A stretch of 64,000 nucleotides of DNA from Sambucus nigra (GCA_949130495.1 OX422221.1:477295159-477359158); one strand, 5' to 3'. Numbered from the stretch's first letter, positions 45,529 through 58,985 are shown. Numbers and translations are program-made. Notes: a model not told the origin generated them from the letters alone.

Positions 45529-45833
45529 TGTAACACCCCGCTTAATTAAATATCGGGTGATCAGTCCTTTATTAAATTAACATTAAGGTGAACGGTTGGT
45601 TCATTCGTAAAATAATATTTCCAATTTGAACACCCTAAATAATTAAGCTAAGTGTCAAAACCATTTAAAACATCATTTTTCCTTTATTAAATACCAATAA
45701 AAACTTTTTAATACCCAACAATTAAGAATTACGTAAATACTAAGGATGGCAATTTACACACAAGAATTAAACCATCTATATAATCCAAACCAAGTTTAAG
45801 AACCATAAATGAAATCATCATGACAAGAGTTAA

Positions 45834-48131
45834 TGTCACGACCCCAACCCAATAGCAGTAGGGAATGAGTGTCTTGACATGCCACCAAGGCATTCAATGT
45901 TATGGACTTAAAATATTTCTTAAAATAAATGCAACGAAAATACATTCACATGGTCATGAATCGTAAACTATTGAAAAAATGGAATTACGTCATCAGAGCT
46001 TTCTAAAAGGGAACTTCGTATATATTAAAGTATGAACGGATTACAACTTATGCCAAAATTAAATACTTATTACTAAAGAGCCAAACATGCTCTATCTCCT
46101 AAAAACAAACGTTATATTTAAAATTATAACAAAAGAGCTCCTCAAGCTAGATCTTCAACATAGTCCTTCTACACTCCATCCTCCCGTCTAATTATTTCCT
46201 GAAAAATCGTTATTTATACAACGTCAGCTAAAAGCTGAATAAGATTTAATCTCCCGATATTCCAAGGTTTTCAGAATATAGATACCTATTCAAGTCAAAA
46301 GAGAAGGCATATACATATATGGATAGGAACTTGCAGTATATAGATATATATTTTGAAATGATAGTATATATATCACAATTGGATAACTCAGAATAAGAAG
46401 AATGCAATAATTCAAATGTGATATCTTTTTCTTTCAATCATATCATTTTAATGGCCAAGTACACTCTAATACCGTATTCTTCTACCGTATTATACCCCGG
46501 TAGTTGAGGGTCAATCGAACATGTTCGTCACAACGCCTTATTTAGGGCACACCGGCGATAACCCAGCTGGGAAGGTCAGTCAGTAAAGAGGTCCCTTAGG
46601 CCGAATCAGATTTTCAATATTCAATATCCTTTTCAATAATCGTTTTAATCGGTATGTTTATATGGACAAATATAAACATATCACAAATGAATCAATCATC
46701 GGTATCACATGAGTTTTGAGAATAAAAGCAGTTCACAAAATATATATTGTTTGCATAATATCATATAATCAAAATACACAAGGAATGTCAGAGTACTCAC
46801 CTAAAATAGAGGCTCGAAAATATAGATATTGAGTCTTGGATCACACGTTAATCTAATAAATACAATAAAGGTTTAATTATGTATTCTAAATAAAGCCTAA
46901 TTCTAAATATTGTGTTTTAATCCTAAAATATCTTGCTGAAAAAGGTTACCAAAACCATTTTCTCAATTTTTAATATTCATTCATCGCATTTAAAGAATTT
47001 CAATTCATAGTTCTTCCTAATCAGTCGGTTCCCAGTAGAGATGGAGGGTCACAGGGGCACCACTTAAATACCATCTCATCTAGACAGAACATTTTCGGAT
47101 TTATTCCCAGTAGAGATGGAGGGTCACAGGGGCACCACTTACATACCAACTCAACTAGACAGAATTTCACCGGGACTGACTTTGGAATTACTTAAATGAG
47201 ATTCCATAATACGAGCAATTGCTTACAAAAATCATTTTAAAAAGAGTATATATATATTTTTCAAACAAGTTGACATATTTTGAAAATAAAATCAATTTAG
47301 ATTGTTTCCAAATTTTAAGTTTTGATTAGTAAAGTCTTTAGTGTATTTTACCAGCATAACTACTAAGTAAAGCTATAAAATACGAAATTAAAACTACAAA
47401 AATGAATTATAACATTTAAATAAAATCATACCTACGAAATGAATTCTTTCTTCAAAATTATAGAACTCCTTCTTAAGATATTTCCCAAGCTTTCTATCAC
47501 TCTTTCTTACTATAATTCTCAAGGAATTGGTGTGAGTTTCAAATGAACCCTAAGGCCCTATTTATAGGTTTCCAAAAGTCTTACGGTGTTGACATGTGTC
47601 TAGGTGATCAAGCATTACGGTGGCAAGTCATCGTTTGGGTGTCGCATTCCGGGGTGGTCTTGCAGTCTAACATCACCAAATGATGATAAGTGTTTTAGCT
47701 TTCTCTCTGAAGATGACATGTGTAAGGTGGAGGTGACCAGCACGTGGTGGAAAGGTGATAAGGGTATAAGGGTCATTTCACACATGAAGGGTATTTTGGT
47801 AATTTCACACTATATATTTTCAATATTTCTTAGAGGTCCTTGAAAATATTTTATTTACAAAATGGCCCTTTTTGTATTTCTATTTTAATCCCTAAAGTTT
47901 CATAAAATTATATTTTCTACCACAAAACTTATTATATACCTTAAGATATGTCATAAGACTTCGATTTCATCCTATTTACGATTGATTCTTCATATTTAAA
48001 AATGGAGTTTGTTATATTGATAGCCAATAACATCACATATCTAATAATACAACACTTATAAGATAGTAAGTAACACATGAGTGTAAAAACAAACTATATA
48101 CATATGAGCACATAAAAGTGTGGTCATTACA
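45834..48131 (-). repeat. 3' LTR of element H
   Basis: On the minus strand it starts TGTAATGACCACAC and ends GGGGTCGTGACA. It includes a 75-bp internal tandem repeat (CCCAGTAGAGATGGAGGGTC at 47031 and 47106). Confidence 0.93.
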
Positions 48132-48176
48132 TCCTACCCTCCTTATGAAAAGTTTGGTCCCCAAACTTGACTCATA

Positions 48177-50246
48177 TTAATTTATAAATAAGTATGGATA
48201 TCTCTCCTTTATTTTATCTTCCCGCTCCCACGTTGCTTCTTCAGCGGAATGATTTCGCCATAATACTTTGACCAGTGGAATTATCTTGGTCCGTAATATT
48301 TGATCTTTATGGTCCAAAATTTCTACCGGATGCTCAATGTATGACAAGTCTTCTCTAACTTGAAGAGGTTTGTGACTTAAGATATGTGTTGGATCTGGGA
48401 CATATTTCTTTACCATTGATACGTGAAACACATTATGTACACTAGAGAGTTCAGGTGGTAAGGCTATTCTATACGCAACAGCTCCTATCTTTTCAAGGAT
48501 TTCAAAAGGTCCTATGTATCTTGGGCTCAACTTCCCTTTCTTCCCGAATCGTATTACTCCCTTTGAAGGCGATACTCGTAAGAACACATAATCTCCTTTT
48601 TGAAATTCTAACTGTCGATGTCGATTGTCAAAATAACTCTTTTGACGGCTTTGAGCAATTCGAAGTCGGTCTTGTATTAATTTCACTTTCTCTGTTGTGA
48701 TCTGAATCAATTCTGGTCCCAACAGTTTTCTTTCTCCAACTTCTACCCAACATGAAGGAGAACGACACCTTCTACCGTATAGTGCTTCATATGGAGCCAT
48801 TTGAATAGTTGCTTGATGACTATTATTATAGGCAAACTCCACTAATGGTAAATGATCATCCCAATTCCCCTTTAAATCAAGTACACAGGCCCTAAGCATA
48901 TCCTCTAAGGTTTGAATGGTTCTCTCAGATTGTCCATCTGTTTGAGGATGAAAAGCGGTGCTGAAATTCAATTTTGTTCCCATGGATGCTTGTAGGCTTT
49001 TCCAAAAGCGAGAAACGAATCTAGGGTCACGATCAGAAATAATTGAAATTGGGGTTCCATGAAGCCTAATAATTTCCCGCACATATAACTTGGCTAACTT
49101 TTCTAATGAATGGGTAATTTTAATGCCAAGAAAATGAGCAGATTTAGTTAACCTATCAATAATTACCCAAATAGAATCATTACCATTTGAACTCCTTGGT
49201 AAACCTGTCACAAAATCCATGGTAATATGTTCCCATTTCCATTCAGGGATAGGTAGAGGTTGTAATAATCCTGATGGTTTCTGATGTTCAGCTTTTACTT
49301 GTTGACAAACCAAACAGTGAGATACAAATTCTGCTATCTCCCTTTTCATATTATTCCACCAAAACACTTCTCGAAGATCTCTATACATCTTGGTATTTCC
49401 AGGATGAAATGTAAATCTCGAGCAATGAGTTTCCTCCAAAATTTGTCTCTTTAGTTGGGCATCACGTGGAACACACACTTTATTTCCAAACCTCAATATA
49501 TCATCCCGTATCGCAAATTCAAATCTCTTCCCTTCAATAACCTCTTCTCTGATCTTCTTTAGTTGTGGGTCATTTACTTGTGCAATTTTGATCCTTTCCA
49601 TCAACGTGGGTTGTACTTGTAAGGTTGAGATTATTCCTCCTTTGCTATAAATACATACATCTATTTCCATACTTCTCAAATCCGCTAACAAAGGTTCCTG
49701 ATTTGTAATGAGACATGCTAAATTTGTTATAGACTTCCTACTTAAAGCATCAGCTACTACATTTGCTTTCCCTGGGTGATAATGAATATTTAAATCATAA
49801 TTCTTCATCAATTCTAACCACCTCCTTTGTCTCATGTTCAATTCTTTCTGAGTAAATATATATTTCAAACTCTTATGATCGGTATAAATCTCACAAGTCT
49901 CACCATATAAATAGTGTCTCCAAATCTTAAGAGCAAAAATTATAGCAGCTAATTCTAAGTCGTGGGTTGGATAATTCTGTTCATGTGGTTTTAATTGTCT
50001 CGAGGCATAAGCTACTACTTTCCTATTTTGCATTAGCACACACCCCAAACCATTTTTTGAAGCATCATTGTAAATCACCAATCCTCCTGTCCCTGAAGGA
50101 ATAGTCAAAATTGGGGCAGTTACTAATCGATTCTTAAGTTCTTGGAAACTATTCTCAACTTCCTCAGACCATTCATATTTTACCTTCTTTTGTGTTAACC
50201 TGGATAGAGGTTTGGCAATGCTAGAAAATCCTTCAACAATTCTTGT
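48177..50246 (-). pseudogene. Element H pol, RNase H - integrase - chromodomain segment
   Basis: The open frame after the second stop. Counting from the TTG at 50108, RNase H shows D14 (YNDAS), E52, D77 (YTDHKSL) and D120 (VVADALSRK). Integrase has the HHCC zinc module (H228, H235, C265, C268) and a D,D(35)E core: D298 (TMDFVTGLP), D359 (ISDRDPRF), E395 ([11 protein letters not shown]). The GPF/HVS stretch ([21 protein letters not shown]) is followed by a chromodomain at about 589-640 ([24 protein letters not shown]). Chromodomains steer integration toward marked heterochromatin. All catalytic residues are present. No ATG opens this segment; it is the 3' part of one polyprotein. Confidence 0.93.
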
Positions 50247-51158
50247 TTAATAACCTGCTAATCCAAGGAAACTACGAATCTCTGTTACATTAGTTGGTCT
50301 AGGCCAATTTAGTATAGCCTCGATCTTTTGAGGGTCAACCGATAGTCCCTCTTTGGAAATGACATGTCCTAGAAAAGAAACGCTAGGCAACCAAAACTCA
50401 CACTTCTTTAATTTTGCATATAATTTCTCCTTCCTAAGGATTTGTAATACTATCTCTAAATGCTTCTCGTGTTCTTCAATACTCTTGGAATAAATAAGGA
50501 TGTCATCAATGAAAACAACCACACATTGATCCAAATATTTCCTAAACACTCTATTCATCATATCCATAAAAACGGCTGGTGCATTAGTAAGTCCAAATGG
50601 CATCACAAGAAATTCATAGCGACCATATCTAGTACGAAAAGCTGATTTCGAAATATCATCTTCCTTAATCTTCAATTGGTGATATCCTGACCTAAGGTCA
50701 ATCTTAGAAAATACTTGCGCACCTTGTAGTTGGTCAAACAAATCATCTATACGAGGTAAGGGGTATTTATTTTTTATGGTTACCTTGTTCAGATCACGAT
50801 AATCTATACATAACCTCATCGTCCCATCCTTCTTTTTAACAAATAACACCGGAGCACCCCAAGGGGATATACTTGGTCTAATAAAACCCTTGTCTAATAG
50901 ATCTTGTAATTGAACTTTTAATTCCCTTAATTCTAAAGGTGCCATGCGATAAGGTGATTTTGAGATTGGTATGGCTCCAGGAAGAAGGTCAATCGTAAAC
51001 TCTATTTCTCTACTAGGAGGTAGACTGGGTAAATCATCCGGAAAAACATCTGGAAAATGTTTTGCTATAGGGATCTCTTCTAAACTAGGATCCTTCAATT
51101 GCAAATCAATAACACTTGCAAGAAATCCTTGACATCCTTTCTTAAGAAAACTATAGGC
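50247..51158 (-). pseudogene. Element H pol, reverse transcriptase segment
   Basis: The open frame between two in-frame TAA codons (51161-51159 and 50249-50247). It includes the RT fingers and palm: [20 protein letters not shown], the [12 protein letters not shown] block with its first catalytic Asp, [19 protein letters not shown], and [13 protein letters not shown] with the IDD active site, then [10 protein letters not shown]. The second stop replaces the second Tyr of the usual LAGYYRRF motif at the RT thumb. No ATG exists at the start, which fits a single gag-pol polyprotein interrupted by nonsense mutations. RT copies the genomic RNA into DNA in cytoplasmic particles. Confidence 0.92.
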
Positions 51159-52562
51159 TTACATTGCAGAGACAATACACATGGGAGATAGGACGCCAGT
51201 TCCTTCAAAACTGAATTTTGGTTGGTTAGGAATTTGGAAAGTAACTCTCTTCTCAAAACAATCTACATTAGCATGATATGATGCTAACCAATCCATCCCC
51301 AAAATGACTTCAAAATCTCTTATGTCTAAAACTATCAAATCGACATATAGTTTATGACTACTAACATCTATAGGGCAAGATTTATATACTAATGTACCCG
51401 TCAATAAATCACCAGAAGGAGTAGAAACGTGTATGTTATTATTCAAGGGTTCGGTAATATTAGGAAAGCGATTAACGAAACGTAAAGACACAAATGAATG
51501 GGTAGAACCAGGATCTATTAAAACTTGAAAAGGCTGTGCACATATAGAAAGTATACCTGACACTACTGCATTAGAAGCCCTTGCATCAGAAAGATTAGAA
51601 ATTCTACCTTGTCTGCCATGATCTTTATTGTCATTAATAGTCTTCGTTGGCACCTTCCCTTTGTTAGGGTAATCTCTCATTTTATGTCCCTTTTGGCCAC
51701 ACCCAAAGCAATTTCCTGTTTCCAGGTAACATGGTTGCCCTCTATGAATATTACCACATCGTTGGCATCTATCAACATTAAAGGGTTTATTCACAAAAGG
51801 TCGCCATGTATTGGGTATAGTCCTAAAGGGTTTATTATTGGGGTTCCTTCCTCTTTGTTCCCCAAACTTCCTCTTCCCTTCTCTAATTTGATTATATTCT
51901 TCACTGTCCTTCTCAGCTATCGTTGCTCTAGTCACCACGTCAGTATATGATATCAACTTCAGGATGGAAATTCGACTACGAATGTTCAACCTTAACCCAC
52001 GTTCAAACTTCTTGGCCTTTAAAGTATCGGTTATCACAACATGAGGTGCAAAACGGGATAACTCGGTAAACTTCGTCTCGTATTGACTAACCGTCATATT
52101 TCCTTGAACTAAACTCATGAAGTCGGCTGCTTTTTGGTCTTGTACCGTTTCAGGAAAGTATTTCTCGTAGAATATCACTAGGAAATCATTCCAGCCTATG
52201 GGATTATTCCTTTCCTCGTATATTCTCTTAGTCATTCTCCACCAATGTTCGGCTTCACCTTCTAACATAAACGTTCCAAATGATACTCTTTGTTCATCAG
52301 TACACTTAAGAACATCGAGTATCTTTTCTATTTGCATCACCCAACTTTCTGCTTCAGTGGGGTTAGGAGTACCTTTAAAAGATGGAGGAATCAACTTCTT
52401 GAACTGTTCAATAGTACATTTACTTAGTTCAGGGTTCCTTGGTACTCCATTATTTACTTGATGCTCCACAATCTTTGCTAGACTTTCGATCGCCTTGTAT
52501 GCACCTTCCAGTCCTTCAATACTCGAATCACTAGTTCCCATAGATGATCTTCTCTTGGTCAT
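51159..52562 (-). pseudogene. Element H gag and protease (5' part of the polyprotein)
   Basis: The ATG (52560-52562) starts 467 codons. A capsid-type Retrotrans_gag domain lies at about 60-200 (FKGTPNPTEAESWV, FGTFMLEGEAEHWW, FYEKYFPETVQDQKAADF). Two zinc-knuckle-like motifs follow: CQRCGNIHRGQPC (about 262) and CFGCGQKGHKMRDY (about 283), whose last Cys is Tyr (TAC at 51671-51669). Protease has the aspartic motif as IDPGSTHSFVS (about 348), and VILGMDWLASY. The stop after CIVSAM lies in frame with pol and is a nonsense change. A minus-strand TGTAG lies four bases before the ATG and can act as splice acceptor. Confidence 0.93.
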
Positions 52563-52565
52563 TTT

Positions 52566-54373
52566 CTACAGTCATGGCAAAACGTAAGATCTACTATACT
52601 ATATCAAGATTGAAAACTAAAATACCAGTTATAAATAATATAGCACATAGGGAAGGTTATCACATAAATCAAATATTTAATACTATCTCCTAAGGATTGA
52701 AACACGAAATCTATAACGTTCGAAACCTATGTTCAGTAGTCTACGGGTTCATAACCTATGCTCTGATACCACCTCTATCATGACCCCAACCCAATAGCAG
52801 TAGGGAATGAGTGTCTTGACATGCCACCAAGGCATTCAATGTTATGGACTTAAAATATTTCTTAAAATAAATGCAACGGAAATACATTCACATGGTCATG
52901 AATCGTAAACTATTGAAAAAATGGAATTACGTCATCAGAGCTTTCTAAAAGGGAACTTCGTATATATTAAAGTATGAACGGATTACAACTTATGCCAAAA
53001 TTAAAAACTTATTACTAAAGAGCCAAACATGCTCTATCTCCTAAAAACAAACGTTATATTTAAAATTATAACAAAAGAGCTCCTCAAGCTAGATCTTCAA
53101 CATAGTCCTTCTACATTCCATCCTCCCGTCTAATTATTTCCTAAAAAATCGTTATTTATACAACGTCAGCTAAAAACTGAATAAGATTTAATCTCCCGAC
53201 ATTCCAAGGTTTTCAGAATATAGATACCTATTCAAGTCAAAAGAGAAGGAATATACATATATGGATAGGAACTTGCAGTATATAGATATATATTTTGAAA
53301 TGATAGTATATATATCACAATTGGATAGCTCAGAATAAGAAGAATGCAATAATTCAAATGTGATATCTTTTTCTTTCAATCATATCATTTTAATGGCCAA
53401 GTACACTCTAATACCGTATTCTTCTACCGTATTATATCCCGGTAGTTGAGGGTCAATCGAACATGTTCTTCACAACGCCTTATTTAGGGCACACCAGCGA
53501 TAACCCAGCTGGGAAGGTCAGTCAGTAAAGAGGTCCCTTAGGCCGAATCAGATTTTCAATATTCAATATCCTTTTCAATAATCATTTTAATCGGTATGTT
53601 TATATGGACAAATATAAACATATCACAAATGAATCAATCATCGGTATCACATGAGTTTTGAGAATAAAAACAGTTCACAAAATATATATTGTTTGCATAA
53701 TATCATATAATCAAAATACACAAGGAATGTCAGAGTACTCACCTAAAATAGAGGCTCGAAAATATAGATATTGAGTCTTGGATCACACGTTAATCTAATA
53801 AATACAATAAAGGTTTAATTATGTATTCTAAATAAAGCCTAATTCTAAATATTGTGCTTTAATCCTAAAATATCTTGCTGAAAAAGGTTACTAAAACCAT
53901 TTTCTCGATTTTTAATATTCATTCATCGCATTTAAAGAATTTCAATTCATAGTTCTTCCTAATCAGTCGGTTCCCAGTAGAGATGGAGGGTCACAGGGGC
54001 ACCACTTAAATACCATCTAATCTAGACAGAACATTTCCGGATTTATTCCCAATAGAGATGGAGGGTCACAGGGGCACCACTTACATACCATCTCAACTAG
54101 ACAGAATTTCACCGGGACTGACTTTGGAATTACTTAAATGAGATTCCATAATACGAGCAATTGCTTACAAAAATCATTTTAAAAAGAGTATATATATATT
54201 TTTCAAACAAGTTGACATATTTTGAAAATAAAATCAATTTAGATTGTTTCCAAATTTTAAGTTTTGATTAGTAAAGTCTTTAGTGTATTTTACCAGCATA
54301 ACTACTAAGTAAAGCTATAAAATACGAAATTAAAACTACAAAAATGAATTATAACATTTAAATAAAATCATAC
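52566..54373 (-). other. Putative leader intron of element H
   Basis: Donor TTCGTAG/GTATGATT (GT 54373-54372) lies about 130 bases after TATAAATA (54501-54508) in the 5' LTR. Acceptor CTGTAG (AG 52567-52566) lies just before the gag ATG. The 1808-nt intron would remove the primer site and most of the leader. The splice is inferred from motifs only. Confidence 0.45.
52760..52771 (-). other. Primer-binding site of element H (initiator Met tRNA)
   Basis: Minus strand TGGTATCAGAGC, four bases after the 5' LTR end; complement of the plant initiator tRNA-Met 3' end. Confidence 0.92.
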
Positions 54374-55072
54374 CTACGAAATGAATTCTTTCTTCGAAAT
54401 TATAGAACTCCTTCTTAAGATATTTCCCAAGCTTTCTATCACTCTTTCTTACTATAATTCTCAAGGAATTGGTGTGAGTTTCAAATGAACCCTAAGGCCC
54501 TATTTATAGGTTTCCAAAAGTCTTACGGTGTTGACATGTGTCTAGGTGATCAAGCATTATGGTGGCAAGTCATCGTTTGGGTGTCGCATTCCGGGGTGGT
54601 CTTGCAGTCTAACATCACCAAATGATGACAAGTGTTTTAGCTTTCTCTCTGAAGATGACATGTGTAAGGTGGAGGTGACCAGCACGTGGTGGAAAGGTGA
54701 TAAGGGTATAAGGGTCATTTCACACATGAAGGGTATTTTGGTAATTTCACACTATATATTTTCAATATTTCTTAGAGGTCCTTAAAAATATTTTATTTAC
54801 AAAATGGCCCTTTTGTATTTTTATTTTAATCCCTAAAGTTTCATAAAATTATATTTTCTACCACAAAACTTATTATATACCTTAAGATATGTCATAAGAC
54901 TTCGATTTCATCCTATTTACGATTGATTCTTCATATTTAAAAATGGAGTTTGTTATATTGATAGCCAATAACATCACATATCTAATAATACAACACTTAT
55001 AAGATAGTAAGTAACACACGAGTGTAAAAACAAACTATATACATATGAGCACATAAAAGTGTGGTCATTACA
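52776..55072 (-). repeat. 5' LTR of element H
   Basis: Partner of 45834-48131. Its promoter-distal end has TATCATGACC for TGTCACGACC in the other LTR, two transition changes. TATAAATAGGGCC lies at 54496-54508 on the minus strand. Confidence 0.93.
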
Positions 55073-58000
55073 GTTAACTCCCAAGGAGTATTGAATACCG
55101 AAAATATAAATGAACATAAATATTTACAAGATCTAAACGGAATAGGAAATCGAGCGACACATGCCCTAACTATGAAGATCTAAAGTAGGAATTGATTAAA
55201 TGACGAAGTCGTCTAAAGCAATGGCCTACAACTCCCACATAAGCAGCAACACGTCCAATCCAAAGAACCTAAGCATGACGCCCCTGTGGCTGGGGAACCT
55301 GTAATACATACATATATATATAAGAGAGAAATAAATGACAGAAACGGGTCAGTGCTCGAGTGTAAAATAGTTTAAAATAGTTTAGCAAGTATTTAAAATG
55401 CTTACCGGTTAATATCACAACCTTGTTAGTATGCGACACTCTCTTGAGAATCATCACTTCTCATCTAGTGTGCACTCCTACCGTACCTATAGGACATCCT
55501 AGTTATAATTCCCACACTAACTAGATTATTCACATGTACCCATTCTTTATAGCCCAAATTATTCCCACGTATTAACCTTATAATACATACAATGATGTTA
55601 TAAACATATATATATATATATATATATATATCCATTTAGATTCAACATGGATAAGTCCCTTATTAATTCAATTCAACTAAGTGTTTTCATACATAACTAT
55701 CTTACATTTCTACTTTAGCCACATAGTAGATATCATCACATGTATATATATATATATATTCACTATATTATATATATACTATACTGCACCCCGAGACACA
55801 GCTGTGGTGCTGCATTACTCTGCTATCTTGTCCCAATACATCACGTCGCTCTATAGGGGACTATAGGTTCGATAAAGATTCCTCGAACCACAAATATCAA
55901 CACAAAAATTGGAGGCGAACATAGTTCTCACACCCACGGATCACGCACATACCTACGTTTCCATAGTCAGCGGACTTATCAACTCACCGATAAGTCTTTC
56001 ATAGTCCTATGTTCTCGAGCGACAAATCAAAAATCACATGGATTCATCAGGATATGACTGCCCTCACGCGCAAACCTCCCATCGATAGCAAGTAAGCTAG
56101 GTATGTCATACACATATACATAATATATGCACAATCACAAAGTCATACATATAAATATTCATATGTTCCAAATTAGGTTCACCCACGACCCATAATTATT
56201 TTCATCCGTTCTCAACACAAATTTTACTCACTTATTTCTCATAACGAATTTGTCTCTTTTATTCTCATTTATTATTTACTTCATTCTTACTTCTCACTCT
56301 TGAAGTATTCTTTCTCACTAAGTATAAATTTCAGTAGGTATACCTCACTTACCTTCTAGTCTAAATCTTTCACGAGTCCCAATCTTTTACTAAACGTATG
56401 CACAATTCCCAAAGTATAAATAACTCCCCGTTAAACCACAATTTCATCTCATATTAATTTCACTCAACGAAGTCTACTTAGACCCTATTGGTTGTGACAC
56501 CCCGTCTAATTAAATATCGGGTAAGTACTCCTTTATTAAATTAATACAGAATATCAAGTTGGTTCAGTCTTAGCATCACTGTCGAAAAACATTTAATTAA
56601 CTACTAGCCACCTAATGTTTAAAAAGAGAGATGTCAAATTTTATTAATTAAGCCAACAATTAAACAAGAATTTATTTAATAAACCAACAATCGCATAACC
56701 GATCTCATATAAATGCTCAACGAGATGAAATCAAATAAGTCTGGAGTAAACACTCCAGTAATAAAGATGCCAAAGTAAATAATGTCCCAATACAGTCTGA
56801 ATAAATAATAAACCAAAAACTGAAATAATGAAAGTCTGTAACTACAACCTCTAATAAGAATGGGTGACATGCCCTAACCGATACAAATGACTCTGAAGGA
56901 ATCAAGGATAAAATGAGAGCGTCTACTACCAAGATCCTGTAACTTCCACAGCAGCTACAGCACGTCATCAGAATGGAACTCCTATGCTTCGTGTCCCTGT
57001 GGCTGGGCACCTAAAATATTTTTACAAAACAAAAGTAGATTTGGAGGAAAACGGGTCAGAGCCCGATGTGAAAAAAATTTAAAAGTTTAGCAAGTGATTT
57101 AAATTACAATTAAACATCACATATTATAAACACGTTAGTGCATATTCTCACATGAGTTTCTCACCTCTCAACTACTATACACGCCTAACTTCTTTCTTTA
57201 ACCCATCCTAGTTATGCCACTATCTAACTAGTTTGTGCCATTCCTGCCTTTGCATTTTAATATAGAGTATCTACACGTGACCCCCAAATAAGCCATATTT
57301 ATAACCCATGTTCACATTCATTAAATTACTTAGCTTAAGTATTAGTTAACTTCTCATTCTTAACCCATTCGAATATCTTAGTCATTCACATCTACTAAGC
57401 AACAAAGAACCCATCACAAATACATAAGTACATCACTCTCAGTACATAAATACATATATGGCACCCCTAGGCTCAGCTGCGGTGCACGCATACTCTGCTA
57501 TCAAATCCATGTACATCACGTACGTAAGGATCACATATTCCGAATCTCTCAGGAACCGTCTAAATACAAATCACACATATTGGAGGCGAACATAGTTCAC
57601 ATACCCATGGGTCACGTACATACCTACGCTCCCATGGTCAGCTGGCTTATCAACTCACAAATAAGTCATTCACAGTACTATGTCCTTAAGGTACCAGTCT
57701 AAATCCCCCCGAAGGCACACAAGGATAAGAGGGTCATTTTTCAGAATAAAAACTAACCTCCCGTGATAGCAAGTACGGTATGCATGTCATACACATAAGA
57801 AATCCATACACTAGGCATTCACATAACTTAATTAATCATATATCAATATAGATGTTCACACATTTCATCTAGTTAGTCTCATACATAGCAAATTTACCCC
57901 GAACATTACACGTTATATATATTCCGTTTGATAACTCTCTCGTCGTATCAAATTGAGTACTTAAACCTACCTCAAGTGGTTACTAGGTTTCTTATTAATT

Positions 58001-58290
58001 CAAATGTTATCGCAGCACATAAAGTCACTCCGTTCCTGCCCTTAACCTTACATCATCATAAATTCCCATTATAGTTTCAATTTGAATGTTTTCTAATCGT
58101 ACCTCACTCGGTAGACCCTCATAAGTAATAACAATCAATCCCATAAGTTATAGCCTCCTCCGATAATAACTAAGGCCCTACCGACTTTATTTAAGTCTCA
58201 CAAGATTATATTACTCACCCTAATAATCAACATTGGCTTTGGAATAATCCTTAAACCTTAAAAAGAAACAATTGCCAAAATTCAGCAGGG

Positions 58291-58371
58291 GTCGATCGAT
58301 CGATGAAAAGGGGTCGATCGATCGATCATTCGATTGATCGACATTCTTGAGTCGATCGATCGATCGATCAA
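58291..58371. promoter_or_regulatory. TCGATCGATCGA dyad cluster in LTR B
   Basis: Four TCGATCGATCGA-type palindromes start at 58292, 58314, 58330 and 58352 (steps 22, 16, 22). It directly adjoins the block GTATCAGCCCAGAAAT (58376-58391), which LTR C shares next to its own, different, palindromes. Confidence 0.75.
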
Positions 58372-58742
58372 GCTGGTATCAGCCCAGAAATCCTTAACAG
58401 TTACGGGTTATCAACTTTTTACACCTCTAAATCTTTATTCTAAAGTCCAAAACTCACAAATCAATATACTAATCATCCTACTAACATGTACATCATTCCC
58501 CACGTTTTAGATTCATCAAATCAACATATAACATCAAAATCTGGGATTAAATTACCCAATTGTCATATAAAAACCTAGTTTTCCTATTTCTTCAAGAACA
58601 TCACATAATTCAATCATGTTTTCATAATTCTCTACCCGTACGTCATAAATTCGTGGTTATTATCATCTCCAACATTTACTACATGCAAGTCCTAGCCCGA
58701 TTGTATTTTTAAACCTTTCAAATCCATTCAAGTTTCCATTTT

Positions 58743-58985
58743 TCATGATAAATCTTCAAATCTATAAAACATGTAAACTATATGCTTTGAATCTTTACAA
58801 GATAAACCACTTGCCTGTAAATCTGATATTCTGATCCGTTGTTGTTGTTCAAGGGTTGGTCCTCTCTTCTTTCCGGCCACAATTCCGTCCAAATTGGTGG
58901 TGGTGGGTGGTGGTTTTGGTTTGGGGACTTTTTGTAACCTCTTCTCTAACTCACGTAACTCCCCTATTTGTTTTTGGCTGACCAT
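58743..58985 (-). CDS. 80-codon ORF in LTR B leader, doubtful
   Basis: ATG at 58985; MVSQKQIGELRELEKRLQK, a Pro/Thr stretch, then KKRGPTLEQQQ. It ends beyond a conserved GC-type splice donor (58815/58814). The matching leader in LTR C has no such frame, so the ORF is probably chance in a non-coding leader. Confidence 0.25.
   Translation of the reverse strand: MVSQKQIGELRELEKRLQKVPKPKPPPTTTNLDGIVAGKKRGPTLEQQQRIRISDLQASGLSCKDSKHIVYMFYRFEDLS

Larger units (their letters stand above)
45834..55072 (-). mobile_element. Tekay/Del-type chromovirus H (Ty3/gypsy), near-complete
   Basis: LTRs at 45834-48131 and 52776-55072 (2298 and 2297 bp) differ at about 28 sites plus one indel by my count (about 1.2%). 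A perfect duplication GTTAA flanks the element (45829-45833, 55073-55077). The primer site is initiator Met type; the polypurine tract AAGGAGGGTAGGA abuts the 3' LTR (48132-48144). gag-protease-RT-RNase H-integrase-chromodomain lie in one frame with two stops. The integrase-chromodomain order and primer type place it with plant chromoviruses, most like Tekay/Del. A young but coding-defective insertion into LTR A. Confidence 0.95.
45529..56492 (-). mobile_element. Partial gypsy LTR (A), split by element H
   Basis: 45529-45833 starts TGTAACACCCCGC and AATTAAATATCGGG, like the left end of LTR B (56493). The homology resumes at 55078 after element H; landmarks such as CCCCTGTGGCTGGG, AACGGGTCAG, ATTGGAGGCGAACATAG and TGGTCAG/TAGTCAGC.G occur in the same order in B. 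It ends at 56492, where B begins, so only about the distal 1.7 kb of A remains. Orientation as B (minus). Confidence 0.7.

Noticed and set aside
46246..46437. Paired ORFs in the H LTRs (also 53188-53379, 47604-47843, 54546-54785)
   Set aside because: They occur in both LTRs only because the LTRs are duplicates; no protein character.
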